Source: Chloroflexota bacterium
GTDB lineage: Bacteria > Chloroflexota > Anaerolineae > UBA4142 > SHND01
Direction of reading: 5' to 3'
Length of the DNA: 64,000 nt
NCBI GenBank assembly: GCA_029778615.1
Contig: JAKOPZ010000152.1
Span: forward strand, 1-64,000
Positions 41,805 through 50,653 of the stretch are shown in pieces. Every line of letters starts with the position of its first letter. Position 1 is the stretch's first letter. Made by a program: the position numbers and the translations under genes. Under the pieces are notes generated by a model. The model had not been told where the DNA came from. It saw only the letters and a program-made list of their open reading frames with translations, and did not search any database.

Positions 41805-43148
41805 ATGGACTTGGTGAAATCTCTTGTCACGCGCGCGCGCGCCCTCTATGCCCGCTCCGGTTTCATCCTCAATTTGCGGCGCGTCTGGCTGCTCATTATC
41901 ATCTGGGCAATCCTCGCCAATCTCGCCGTCGCCACCGAACGCGATATTTTTTATCGGCTCGCGTATTTGATTATCCTCATCGTCGCCGCCGCGTTTTTGT
42001 GGGCGCTGTATAGCGTGCAATCGTTTGTGCTAACGCGCGAAATGATGACCGCTCGCGCGCAGGTGGGCAATCTTGCCGAAGAAAAATTTTCCGCGACGAG
42101 TACGGGACGCATCCCCAAATTGTGGATTGAATTGGCGGACGGCGGCAACATGCCGGGGCATTTGGTCGGACGCGTGTTGTCCGGCATGGCGCCGCGCACA
42201 AAATACAATTGGACTATGCGCACGCTCTGTCGGATGCGCGGACGGTTTCGTTTGGGACCGCTGACCGCATCGAGCGGCGACCCGTTTGGACTTTTTATTT
42301 TTCATCGTACGCTGCCCGATACCGAAAAAGTGTTGGTCGTTTATCCGATGACGGTGGACTTGCCGCTGTTCGCACCGAGCGTTGGCAGCTTGCGCGGCGG
42401 CGATACCCATTTTCAGCGCACCCATCATGTGACCACCAATGTCGCGGGCACGCGCGAGTACGAGCCCGGTGATTCGTTCAATCGCATTCATTGGAAATCG
42501 AGCGCGCGCCAAGACCGCTTGATTGTCAAAGAGTTTGAACTGGACCCGACGGCAGACATTTGGATGTTGTTGGACATGGAGCGCGGGATTCATACGGGCA
42601 CGTGGTGGGAAGCGTCATGGTACGAGCGCGACCTCGACGCGCTGTGGGGGCAAGACAAAGTGACGAAACTCGCACCCAATACGGAAGAATACGCGGTGAC
42701 GTGCGCGGCGAGCATTGCCAAATATTTTCTCGACCACCAACGCGCGGTGGGACTTGCTGCATCGGACCACGAACACGCCTACGCGCAACCCGACCGCGGC
42801 GAACGACAATTGACGCGGCTGCTGGAAATTCTCGCCGTCGTCGAATCGAGCGGGAACGAATCGTTCGCTTCGTTGATTGCGCGCGAGACCGCGCGGCTCA
42901 ATCGCAACATCACCATTGTTCTCGTCACCCCTTCGCCCGAATTGGAATGGATTCACTATGCGCTCGATTTGCGGCGGCGCGGGTTTCACCTCATTGCGAT
43001 TGTGGTGGATGCGAGTTCATTCGGGATGGGCGTAGATTTTGCGCCCGTCATCGGAGAGCTGGCGGCGAGCGGAATTGTGACGTATGTTGTGCGGCAGGGT
43101 GATGATTTGCGCGCGGTGTTGGGGGGAGAAAAAAGCGCGGTACGCTAG
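41805..43148 (+). CDS. DUF58 domain protein (second copy)
   Basis: A 447-residue membrane-associated protein with two N-terminal hydrophobic helices (about 22-70), a beta domain, and the DUF58 core REYEPGDSFNRIHWKSSARQD (about 220-240). A vWA-like C-terminus contains IWMLLDMERGIHTG. It is the partner of the MoxR ATPase encoded just upstream. It is about 40 residues longer than the copy at 7331-8551, mainly in the linker after the core. ATG 41805. Confidence 0.88.
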   Translation: MDLVKSLVTRARALYARSGFILNLRRVWLLIIIWAILANLAVATERDIFYRLAYLIILIVAAAFLWALYSVQSFVLTREMMTARAQVGNLAEEKFSATSTGRIPKLWIELADGGNMPGHLVGRVLSGMAPRTKYNWTMRTLCRMRGRFRLGPLTASSGDPFGLFIFHRTLPDTEKVLVVYPMTVDLPLFAPSVGSLRGGDTHFQRTHHVTTNVAGTREYEPGDSFNRIHWKSSARQDRLIVKEFELDPTADIWMLLDMERGIHTGTWWEASWYERDLDALWGQDKVTKLAPNTEEYAVTCAASIAKYFLDHQRAVGLAASDHEHAYAQPDRGERQLTRLLEILAVVESSGNESFASLIARETARLNRNITIVLVTPSPELEWIHYALDLRRRGFHLIAIVVDASSFGMGVDFAPVIGELAASGIVTYVVRQGDDLRAVLGGEKSAVR

Positions 43149-43189
43149 CGAAAATTTGGTGCTATACTTTTGGCGCAGGAGGCATGATG

Positions 43190-43491
43190 TTGAAACGCGC
43201 AGCGACTTGGTTGTGCCCAACCCGGTGGTACTTGTTGAAGTTCTCTCGCGTTCAACGCGTGCGTATGACCGTGGCGATAAATTCAAATTTTACAAACAAA
43301 TTTCTTCGCTCCAAGAATACGTGTTGGTTGATTCCGAACGCGCGCACGTCAAAGTCTTGAGTCGCGCGGGCAAGCGTTGGAATATCGAAATTTATGAGGA
43401 TGCAAACGCAAGGATTGTTTTGAAATCCATCCGTTGCAAAATTCCGATTCATCAGGTGTATGAAAAAGTGAGCAGGTTCAGAGGAAAATAA
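43190..43491 (+). pseudogene. Uma2-family endonuclease-fold remnant (N-terminus missing)
   Basis: This frame encodes the C-terminal half of a Uma2 protein: SDLVVPNPVVLVEVLSRSTR, then AYDRGDKFKFYKQISSLQEY, then VLVDSERAHVKV and a terminal QVYEKV. The normal protein is about 190 residues and has a PD-(D/E)xK-like core that includes an upstream PD motif. Here that half is gone. A -10 (TATACT), an AGGAGG and ATGATG sit at 43164-43190, but that ATG reads a different frame, which is consistent with a deletion fusing the old start region to the middle of the gene. Uma2 genes are abundant and often decayed in Chloroflexota and cyanobacteria. Confidence 0.7.
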
Positions 43492-43517
43492 AAAGCGCGT
43501 TTTCTGCCAAACAATCG

Positions 43518-43560
43518 GCGGGGGGCGTCTCGTCGAGACGCCCTCCGCTTTTTTCTTTTT
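43518..43560 (+). terminator. Terminator after the Uma2 remnant
   Basis: GCGGGGGGCGTCTC-GTC-GAGACGCCCTCCGC followed by TTTTTTCTTTTT. Fourteen base pairs with one mismatch. Confidence 0.85.
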
Positions 43561-43579
43561 CGGATATACTCGTGTCACC

Positions 43580-46375
43580 ATGCTGCGCGTTTTTCTATTC
43601 GGACCGCTGCGGCTGGAATGGAACGGTCAGCCGTATAAACTCGCGGGTTTACCAAAAATTGCCTCACTGCTCGCATATCTCCTCTTGCACCGCGCGCATC
43701 TGCTTGAACGCGAACAGGTCGCCTTTACGCTTTGGGCAGATGAAACCGAGGCGAACGCGCGCGCAAATCTCCGCCGACATCTTCACGCCTTGAAACGCGC
43801 GCTGCCCCCCCAAGGCGCGTGGATTCTCTCGGACGCGGAAACGGTGCAGTGGAATCTTGAAGCGCCGTTTTGGCTCGATGTGGCGGAATTTGAGAGACAG
43901 ACAACAGACGACAGACAACAGACGACAGAGAATGTCGTCCGCCGTCTGTCGTCTGCGGTCAATTTGTATCGCGGCGACCTCTGCGAAAATTTGTATGACG
44001 ATTGGCTCGTCCCCGAACGCGAACGCCTGCGCGAAAAATATATTGCCGCGCTCGAACGTTTAATTGAAAATTTTGAACGCGCCCAGGATGTGCGCGCCGC
44101 GCTCGAGTACGCACAACAATTATTGCGCGCGGACGCGCTGCGCGAAGAAACATATCGCGTCTGGATGCGCTTGCTCGCGCAGAATGGCGACCGCGCAGGC
44201 GTGGTGCGCGCCTACAATTTGTGTATTACGACGCTCGAACGCGAGTTGGACGTGGAGCCATCGGTGGAAACGAAACAGCTGTACGAAAAGCTTGTCCTGC
44301 AAGAAAATGTTTCCACCCAAACGAGCACGCGCGCGCGGCACAATTTGCCACAGCCGCTTACATCCATCATTGGACGCGCAGCAGAACTTGAAGAAATTCG
44401 CGCGCGGTTGCAGAACGCGCGTCTGGTGACATTGACGGGCACCGGCGGCGTCGGCAAAACGCGTTTGGCGCTCCAAGCCGCTCACGCGCGGCTCGCGGAA
44501 TTTTCCTCTCTCGCACGCTTTTTTGATTTGACCGCCGTGAGCCAAGCGGAACAACTCGAATCGTATGTGATGCACACATTGGAAATTGTCGAGACAACGA
44601 ATCGCGCGCGGCGCACGGTGTTGTTGGAAACGCTGCGCGAACGCGAAATGCTGTTGGTGCTGGACAACTGCGAACACATCATTGATGCGGCGGCAAACCT
44701 CGCCCACGAAATTTTGTCGCACACAACGCGCATCAAAATTTTGGCGACCTCGCGCGAACCCCTGCATGTGCTCGGCGAAAACGTACTGACCATTGCGCCC
44801 CTGTCCCTTCCGTCTGCAAATGAAAATGCTTTGTCCGCACCAAGCGCACAGTTGCTGCTTGCGCGCGCCCACGCCGCGCACTCGACGTTTCAGGTGAATG
44901 CCGAAAACGCGGACGCGCTGGCGCGCATTTGTCGCGCGGTGGAAGGCATTCCGCTCGCGTTGGAACTGGCGGCGGCGCGCTTGAACGCGCTCAGTCCCAA
45001 ACAGCTCGCCGCGCGTTTGGAAACCCAAATTCAAATTCTCGAAACCAGCCGCCGCGTCGCGCCCGAACGACACCAAACGCTGCAAGCAACCTTCGATTGG
45101 AGTTTTGAAGCACTCGCGCCGCCACAGCAATTGTTACTCGCGCGGCTCGCGATTTTTCAAGCGGGCTTTACGCTTGATGCGGTAGAACAGGTCTGCGGTT
45201 TTGCGCCATTGGAAAAAGATGCTGTGCTGCCGCTGCTTTCGGACTTGATTGACAAATCGCTCGTCATCGTCGAAGCGGTCAATGGCGTCATGCATTACCG
45301 CATGTTGATTGTGACGCGCGAGTTTGCGCGCGTCCAATTGCGCGAGGGACTCGATGCGACACGTCAACATTTTGTGGAATACTATGTCGCGGCAGTGCAG
45401 GCACACGCGTCCGAATTTTACACTGCGCGCCAAATCGAAGCATATGCGTGGGTGCATCACGAATACGGCAACATCCGCGCCGCGCTCGAACTGGCGTGGA
45501 CCGCACACGAATCCCGCGCGCTCGCGCGATTGTGCAGCGCGCTGTGGCAGTATTGGTGGACGCGCGGGCAATTGACGGAAGGACGCATGTGGCTTGAACG
45601 CGCGTTGGCGCAGAGTGAAAGGTTGCTGCCGCACTTGCGCGCGGAATTGTTGAATGGCGCGGGGCGGCTCGCCGTGCTGCAAGAAGATTTGAATGCTGCG
45701 CGTCCGCTGCTTCAAGAGCATTTGGTGGTGCGCCGCGCGCTGGACGACGCACACGGCATTGGCGAAGCATTAAACTCGTTGGGCGCATTGTATTATCGTG
45801 ACGAAAACTTTTCCGCGTCCTACGCGGCGTACCAAGAGAGTTTGGAGATTTTTCGCGCGCTGCATCACACGGGACTTGTCGCACGCGCATTGGCGAATCT
45901 CGGCGAGTTGGATGTGTTACAAGGCGAGTTGGAACGCGGCTTGCAGCGGCTCGAAGAGAGTCACATCCTTTTCAAGGAAATCGGTGCGCTGCGCGGCGAG
46001 TCCATCGTCCTCATCAATCTCGGCACGGCGGCGCTGCGCGCAAACGATGTGCCGCGCGCGCGTGCGGCATTCCGCGACAGTCTGGAATTGAAACGCGCGA
46101 TACAAGACCAGGACGGCATCGCGTGGACGCTCGAAGGATTGGCGCTCGTTGCCGCGCGCGAAAACGATTTGTCCCGCGCGCTCCAATTGCTCGGCGCGGC
46201 AGCGCAGCAACGCGCCCGGGTGGGCACGGCAACGCCGCCATCCTTCATGCCCCTCTTGCATCAAGTTCCTCAAACGGCCCTCGTCCAAATGACCGCGCAA
46301 GAAATTGACGCACAGATTGAATTGGGACGCGCGTTACCTCTCGCCCAAGCCATCTCTCTCGCGCTTGACGCGTAG
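43580..46375 (+). CDS. SARP/BTAD-type transcriptional regulator with NB-ARC and TPR domains
   Basis: A 931-residue regulator. Residues about 1-92 are an OmpR-type winged helix, about 95-240 a bacterial transcriptional activation domain, about 255-520 an NB-ARC-like ATPase (GTGGVGKTR Walker A, MLLVLDNCEHI Walker B, KILATSREPL), and about 600-900 TPR-like helical repeats. Such proteins act as signal-responsive activators. Residues about 106-122 (QTTDDRQQTTENV) are encoded by a tandem-word palindrome that interrupts the BTAD in frame, an insertion not expected in the family. ATG 43580, with no clear ribosome site. Neighbours do not reveal the target. Confidence 0.88.
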   Translation: MLRVFLFGPLRLEWNGQPYKLAGLPKIASLLAYLLLHRAHLLEREQVAFTLWADETEANARANLRRHLHALKRALPPQGAWILSDAETVQWNLEAPFWLDVAEFERQTTDDRQQTTENVVRRLSSAVNLYRGDLCENLYDDWLVPERERLREKYIAALERLIENFERAQDVRAALEYAQQLLRADALREETYRVWMRLLAQNGDRAGVVRAYNLCITTLERELDVEPSVETKQLYEKLVLQENVSTQTSTRARHNLPQPLTSIIGRAAELEEIRARLQNARLVTLTGTGGVGKTRLALQAAHARLAEFSSLARFFDLTAVSQAEQLESYVMHTLEIVETTNRARRTVLLETLREREMLLVLDNCEHIIDAAANLAHEILSHTTRIKILATSREPLHVLGENVLTIAPLSLPSANENALSAPSAQLLLARAHAAHSTFQVNAENADALARICRAVEGIPLALELAAARLNALSPKQLAARLETQIQILETSRRVAPERHQTLQATFDWSFEALAPPQQLLLARLAIFQAGFTLDAVEQVCGFAPLEKDAVLPLLSDLIDKSLVIVEAVNGVMHYRMLIVTREFARVQLREGLDATRQHFVEYYVAAVQAHASEFYTARQIEAYAWVHHEYGNIRAALELAWTAHESRALARLCSALWQYWWTRGQLTEGRMWLERALAQSERLLPHLRAELLNGAGRLAVLQEDLNAARPLLQEHLVVRRALDDAHGIGEALNSLGALYYRDENFSASYAAYQESLEIFRALHHTGLVARALANLGELDVLQGELERGLQRLEESHILFKEIGALRGESIVLINLGTAALRANDVPRARAAFRDSLELKRAIQDQDGIAWTLEGLALVAARENDLSRALQLLGAAAQQRARVGTATPPSFMPLLHQVPQTALVQMTAQEIDAQIELGRALPLAQAISLALDA
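43893..43957. repeat. Word-repeat palindrome inside the regulator gene
   Basis: AGACAGACAACAGACGACAG words (repeated) are mirrored by GTCGTCCGCCGTCTGTCGTC. It keeps the reading frame and adds about 20 hydrophilic residues. Confidence 0.75.
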
Positions 46376-46466
46376 CGCAAATTTTAAATTTGCGTACACG
46401 GACGCGCTGCGGACGCTTTTCGGACGCCTCCTTTGCTATCCTAAAGCAAAGGAGGATATTTTTTCC

Positions 46467-48419
46467 ATGATGAAAAATACATTTCGCGCACGCGCGCTGG
46501 CGTTGGGAATTTTCTGCGCCGCACTTTTTGTGCTGTTGGCGCCGACGCGCGTGAACGCAGATTCTTCACCGCTCGCGCAGAGTGCCGCGCTCTCGGCGGG
46601 CAACACCGTCGCTTCGATTGACGCGGGCGGTCAGCACACCTGCGCGGTGCGTCAAGATGGACGCATGAAATGTTGGGGCGACAACAGCGCGGGGCAAGCG
46701 TTCAACATCGGCGGCGAATTTCGCGCGGTCACGACAGGCAATCAATTCTCGTGCGCAATCAAGGCGGACAGCACGTTGGTTTGTTGGGGCAGCAATACCC
46801 AGGGACAAACGAACGCGCCTGCGGGCGCGTTTCGCCAAATCAGCGCGGGTCTGTTTCACGCGTGCGGTGTGCGAATTGACGCAACGGTCGCGTGTTGGGG
46901 TTCCAACTCGAACGGCAAGACGAATGTGCCGCAGGGTTTGCTCGCAACCATGGTGAGCGCGGGGAATCAACATACGTGCGCAGCGGCGTTGGACGGACAT
47001 GCTGTGTGCTGGGGCAGTAATTTGGATGGACAAACGGATTTGAACGGCGCGCCGGTCATTGCCGTCAGCGCGGGCGCAGAACATACCTGCGGTTTGGATT
47101 ACAGTGGGTTCGCGCTCTGCTTTGGCGAAAATAATGACGGACAAGCAACTCCAACCAACGAACACCTTGTACAAATCTCGGCGGGGCTGGCGCATACGTG
47201 CGGTTTGAAAACGAATGGGCAGATTCGCTGTTGGGGCAGCAATGCCCAGGGACAGGTGGGGCAGGGAATTTTCGGCGGACCGTTTACGGCGGTTGCCGCC
47301 GGAGATTACCACACGTGCGCGGTGCGAAATACGGGACAGGTAAATTGTTGGGGCGCGAACAACAACAATCAGTCCACGCCGCCGAACGGACAATACAATC
47401 GCCGCCAAATCAGCGCGCATTGGAATTACACCTGCCAAGTGCGTCCGGACGGCAGCTTGAAATGCTGGGGCTATGATGAATTTGGCGTGTTGAATACGCC
47501 GGGCGGCACCTTTACCCATTTGAGCGCGGGCGGAGATTTCGGATGCGGTGTCGTGAGCAATGGCTTGGCAGCGTGCTGGGGTAGTACCAATACGTTTGGA
47601 CAATTGAATGAGCCGCCGGGCGAATTTGTCCAAGTGGCAGCCGGGACAAATCACGCGTGTGGCTTGACGATTTCAAGCACGATTGAATGTTGGGGCAACG
47701 ACGCGAATGCAAGGACCGACGGTGCAGAGGGTCAATTCCGCCAAGTCGTTTCGGGAGAATATCATTCGTGCGCGTTAGTGATTTCGAGTAATTTTGTTTA
47801 TTGTTGGGGTCTGAACAATGCCGGGCAAGCGTATGACCGTGGCGACTTGTTTCTGCAAATCGCCGCCGGTGAACAGGACAGCTGCGGGGTGATGGCGAAT
47901 GCGACATTGAGCTGCTGGGGAGCCGGGTTTGGAGCATATGCAATTCCCGCGGGCGAGTTTATTGCGGTGAGTGTGGGACCGGGGCACGCCTGCGCGATTT
48001 CAAGCGATGGCGCGCTCGTGTGTTGGGGCAAATCTGCATACGGCTTGGATAGTCCGCCTGCGGGGACGTTTCTTCAGGTCAGTCTTGGGATTGACCACGC
48101 GTGCGCAGTGCGAACGAATGGCGAACTGGTGTGTTGGGGCGACAACAGCAAAGGACAATGGGAACTGCCGTTGTTCGGACCCAAGAAAATTCCGCAAGGC
48201 GGAGTTGGTTTGCCGTATGCGAAAGATTTGAAAATTAAACAAGGCGAAGCGCCGTTTCGTTTTCGCAAAATCGGCAAACTGCCGAAAGGGTTGAAACTGA
48301 GCAAACGCGGCGCATTGTACGGAACGCCAACGGAACGCGGAACTTTTAATTTTGGTGTGCGGTTGATGGATGCGCGGGGTATGGCGCAAACGCGCGCGTA
48401 TAAATTGGTGATTCGGTAA
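46467..48419 (+). CDS. Secreted RCC1-repeat protein with C-terminal Ig-like domain
   Basis: A 650-residue exported protein: signal peptide (about 1-31), then about 14 RCC1-type repeats, each with HTCAV, a polar turn and xCWGxN. The repeated Cys pairs suggest disulfides outside the cell. The last 80 residues (LPYAKDLKIKQGEAPFRFRK, then GLKLSKRGALYGTPTERGTF) are a putative Ig/cadherin-like He_PIG domain. No anchor is seen. The start is ATG 46467 behind AAAGGAGGAT. Probably two beta-propellers used for binding at the cell surface; the partner is unknown. Confidence 0.87.
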   Translation: MMKNTFRARALALGIFCAALFVLLAPTRVNADSSPLAQSAALSAGNTVASIDAGGQHTCAVRQDGRMKCWGDNSAGQAFNIGGEFRAVTTGNQFSCAIKADSTLVCWGSNTQGQTNAPAGAFRQISAGLFHACGVRIDATVACWGSNSNGKTNVPQGLLATMVSAGNQHTCAAALDGHAVCWGSNLDGQTDLNGAPVIAVSAGAEHTCGLDYSGFALCFGENNDGQATPTNEHLVQISAGLAHTCGLKTNGQIRCWGSNAQGQVGQGIFGGPFTAVAAGDYHTCAVRNTGQVNCWGANNNNQSTPPNGQYNRRQISAHWNYTCQVRPDGSLKCWGYDEFGVLNTPGGTFTHLSAGGDFGCGVVSNGLAACWGSTNTFGQLNEPPGEFVQVAAGTNHACGLTISSTIECWGNDANARTDGAEGQFRQVVSGEYHSCALVISSNFVYCWGLNNAGQAYDRGDLFLQIAAGEQDSCGVMANATLSCWGAGFGAYAIPAGEFIAVSVGPGHACAISSDGALVCWGKSAYGLDSPPAGTFLQVSLGIDHACAVRTNGELVCWGDNSKGQWELPLFGPKKIPQGGVGLPYAKDLKIKQGEAPFRFRKIGKLPKGLKLSKRGALYGTPTERGTFNFGVRLMDARGMAQTRAYKLVIR

Positions 48420-48444
48420 CGCACACCAAAGAGTTCAAATAACC

Positions 48445-48490
48445 AAAGCGGATGCTGACTGCAACTGATGCAAGCATCCGCTTTTTTATT
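48445..48490 (+). terminator. Terminator after the RCC1 gene
   Basis: AAAGCGGATGCT paired with AGCATCCGCTTTTTT, with the tail ATTTTTT. I considered a T-box because the next gene is a cysteine ligase, but no T-box bulge or specifier loop is present. Confidence 0.8.
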
Positions 48491-48522
48491 TTTTGTGTAA
48501 TCGAGTTGAACAAATATGATGA

Positions 48523-48528
48523 TATAAT
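48523..48528 (+). promoter_or_regulatory. -10 element; leaderless start of the cysteine ligase gene
   Basis: TATAAT ends 7 bases before the ATG at 48536, so the transcript probably begins at or next to the start codon. There is no room for a ribosome site. The -35 is poor. Confidence 0.55.
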
Positions 48529-48535
48529 TTTTGGC

Positions 48536-49801
48536 ATGAAACTGTACAACACCCAATCGCGCGCGTTGGAAAATTTCGAACCGCAAGCTCAAACGGTCCG
48601 GCTGTACGTGTGCGGCGTCACACCATACGATACGACCCACCTCGGACATGCGGCGACGTACTGCGCGTTCGACGTGCTGATTCGCTTTTTAGAATACAAG
48701 GGCGCGCAGGTGCGTTATTGTCAAAACGTCACCGATATTGACGACGACACGATTCGCGAAGCCGCCAAGCGCGGCACGACATGGAAAGAGCTGGGAAATT
48801 TTTGGACCGCGCATTTTATGCGCGACATGATTGCTTTGAACGTGCGTCCCCCGGACTATTATCCGCGCGCGACCGACACGATAGCGGAAATTATTGAATT
48901 TGATAAAACGTTGATTGAAAAAGGGTTTGCGTATGAATCGGGCGGCAGTGTGTATTTTCATGTGGACGCGTACAAAAATTTTGGACAGCTCTCGCACATT
49001 CCGCGCGCGGACATGCTCGCGGTCGCAAACGAGCGCGGCAATTTTCCGGACGACCCCAAAAAACGCGACCCGCTCGATTTTGTATTGTGGCAAGCGCAAG
49101 CGCAAGGGGAACCTGCGTGGGCTTCGCCTTGGGGACCGGGGCGCCCCGGCTGGCATATCGAGTGTTCGGCGATGAATTACAAAACGTTCGGACCGACGAT
49201 TGATATTCACGGCGGCGGCGCGGATTTGGTCTTTCCGCACCACGAATGCGAAATCGCGCAGACGGTGAATTTTACCGGCGAGGACTATTTTGCGCGGATT
49301 TGGATGCACACGGCGATGGTGGGATACGAAGGCGAAAAAATGTCCAAGTCACTGGGCAATCTTGTCATGGTGAGCCAATTGCTGCCCAAATACACGCCGG
49401 ATGCGATTCGGCTCTATCTTGCTAAACATCATTATCGCGTGCCATGGGAATTTACATACGACGATTTGGATGCGAGTGTAGTACAGTGCACACACTTGAC
49501 GCAAGCGGCGCAGGCGCCGGGCGGTGACGGGCGTCCGATGGATTATAGCTACGCGCAAGAAAAATTTGAGAATGCGCTGGACAATGACCTCGACGCGCCG
49601 ACAGCGGTGGGCGTCTTGTGCGAGCTTGCCGGCGCAATCATTGAACATGCGGATGCGCGTCTGGATGTGGGCGCGGCGCAAGTATGGTTCCGCCGCGCGG
49701 CGAGCATTTTGGGCTTGCGGCTGGACGCCTTTGGTCCCGAAGCGCATGTGCGCGCGGGATGGGAACAGCATCTCAATCGCTTTCCGGTGACGGGCGCATA
49801 G
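48536..49801 (+). CDS. cysS: Cysteinyl-tRNA synthetase-family ligase (CysS/MshC type)
   Basis: A 421-residue class I ligase that activates cysteine with ATP. It has zinc ligands (Cys26 in YVCGVTPYD, Cys in GWHIECSAM, His/Glu in FPHHECE), HLGH (35-38) and KMSKSLGNL. The N-terminal text TPYDTTHLGHAATY and the missing C-terminal anticodon-binding tail resemble MshC, which joins cysteine to glucosaminyl-inositol for mycothiol. Ordinary CysS is about 460 residues and reads CGPTVYDxxHIGNAR. On the other hand some Chloroflexota synthetases share this text, so housekeeping CysS is not excluded. The start is ATG 48536; the upstream codons lie within the promoter. Probably leaderless. Confidence 0.8.
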   Translation: MKLYNTQSRALENFEPQAQTVRLYVCGVTPYDTTHLGHAATYCAFDVLIRFLEYKGAQVRYCQNVTDIDDDTIREAAKRGTTWKELGNFWTAHFMRDMIALNVRPPDYYPRATDTIAEIIEFDKTLIEKGFAYESGGSVYFHVDAYKNFGQLSHIPRADMLAVANERGNFPDDPKKRDPLDFVLWQAQAQGEPAWASPWGPGRPGWHIECSAMNYKTFGPTIDIHGGGADLVFPHHECEIAQTVNFTGEDYFARIWMHTAMVGYEGEKMSKSLGNLVMVSQLLPKYTPDAIRLYLAKHHYRVPWEFTYDDLDASVVQCTHLTQAAQAPGGDGRPMDYSYAQEKFENALDNDLDAPTAVGVLCELAGAIIEHADARLDVGAAQVWFRRAASILGLRLDAFGPEAHVRAGWEQHLNRFPVTGA

Positions 49802-49968
49802 TACTACTTTGTCATTTTACGGTCCGGTGATTCAAATGCGGCAACCCAGAGCGAAATCGGCCCCCGCCGATTGAGATTTTGCATAATTTTGAGCCGTTTA
49901 AGTCTGCGTAGGCAGACTTGGCGATGCGTTGGGGCGATTTCTAATCGCCAAGAATTGAACTGACAAAC
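49802..49968. other. Intergenic region with hairpin, no gene
   Basis: Between two convergent genes. CTTGGCGAT (about 49917-49925) is mirrored by ATCGCCAAG (about 49944-49952). There is no T-run. No coding signal was seen. Confidence 0.4.
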
Positions 49969-50565
49969 TCAATTCGAGTCGTCGGTTTTTATTTCGTTTG
50001 GCGCGCGCAGCGCGAAAAAGTAAAACAGAATTTGCAGACCGAACGTCAGTAAAAACACGATAGCATCCAACAAGAGCTGCGTGTCGCCGCGCCGCAAATC
50101 CATAAAATGGAGCGCCGCCGCGTAGGAAAAACTGCTCAGCAGAATGACCATCGTCGCGAGGATGAACGTAATCGTCCACGCTTTGCCCGGCGGGGGAATG
50201 GTGCCCGGTTTCCAGAGGAACGCCGCGTGCAGTTCGGGGATGCGCGCCAGATAATACGCCTTGATGGTATTCATTGTGTGCGCGCTTTCGTACCATGCCT
50301 GACGCAGACGAATCAATTTGAAACAAGTCAGGGTCCCGAGAACGCCCAATACAAAAAAGAGCAAGCTCAATCCTTGCGGCGGAATCAAGAGGCGTTCCAC
50401 CGGCGCGATGGATTGCGCCGCGAGAAGCAAGGAACCGACGCCGCCCATTAACAGCAGATACATATTCACGATGATGGTGCGGTCGTTTTGCGCCTGCGTC
50501 GCCGTTTCGCGCGCATATTCAAATTCGAGCTTGAGAATTTCTTCCGAGTGCAGTTCGTCGCGCAT
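49969..50565 (-). CDS. Small membrane protein with four helices
   Basis: A 198-residue protein: a charged N-terminal helix (LHSEEILKLEFEYARETATQ), then two helices (IIVNMYLLLMGGVGSLLLAA and LSLLFFVLGVLGTLTCFKLI), a cytoplasmic or external loop of about 50 residues, and two more helices near the end. The RLRQAWYESAHTMNTIKAYY segment after helix 2 recalls RipA/YggT-like small membrane proteins but is not a firm match. The start is ATG 50565; the ORF is open 18 codons further up. Unrecognised function. It lies 88 bases downstream of manC on the same strand order. Confidence 0.6.
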   Translation of the reverse strand: MRDELHSEEILKLEFEYARETATQAQNDRTIIVNMYLLLMGGVGSLLLAAQSIAPVERLLIPPQGLSLLFFVLGVLGTLTCFKLIRLRQAWYESAHTMNTIKAYYLARIPELHAAFLWKPGTIPPPGKAWTITFILATMVILLSSFSYAAALHFMDLRRGDTQLLLDAIVFLLTFGLQILFYFFALRAPNEIKTDDSN

Positions 50566-50653
50566 TACAAGCCCATGTTTCGCACAATGCCAAAAAGTTC
50601 GTTTCCAAACGCAAGACAAATTTCAAATTTGGCTCGTCCGTACGTCACGTTCG

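Noticed and set aside
46305-46466. Upstream extension of the RCC1 protein
   Set aside because: The extra 54 residues overlap the previous gene and precede a strong ribosome site and signal peptide at 46467.
48445-48535. T-box riboswitch before the cysteine ligase gene
   Set aside because: The hairpin is a plain terminator of the RCC1 gene, no specifier loop or T-box sequence is present, and the ligase promoter lies after it.
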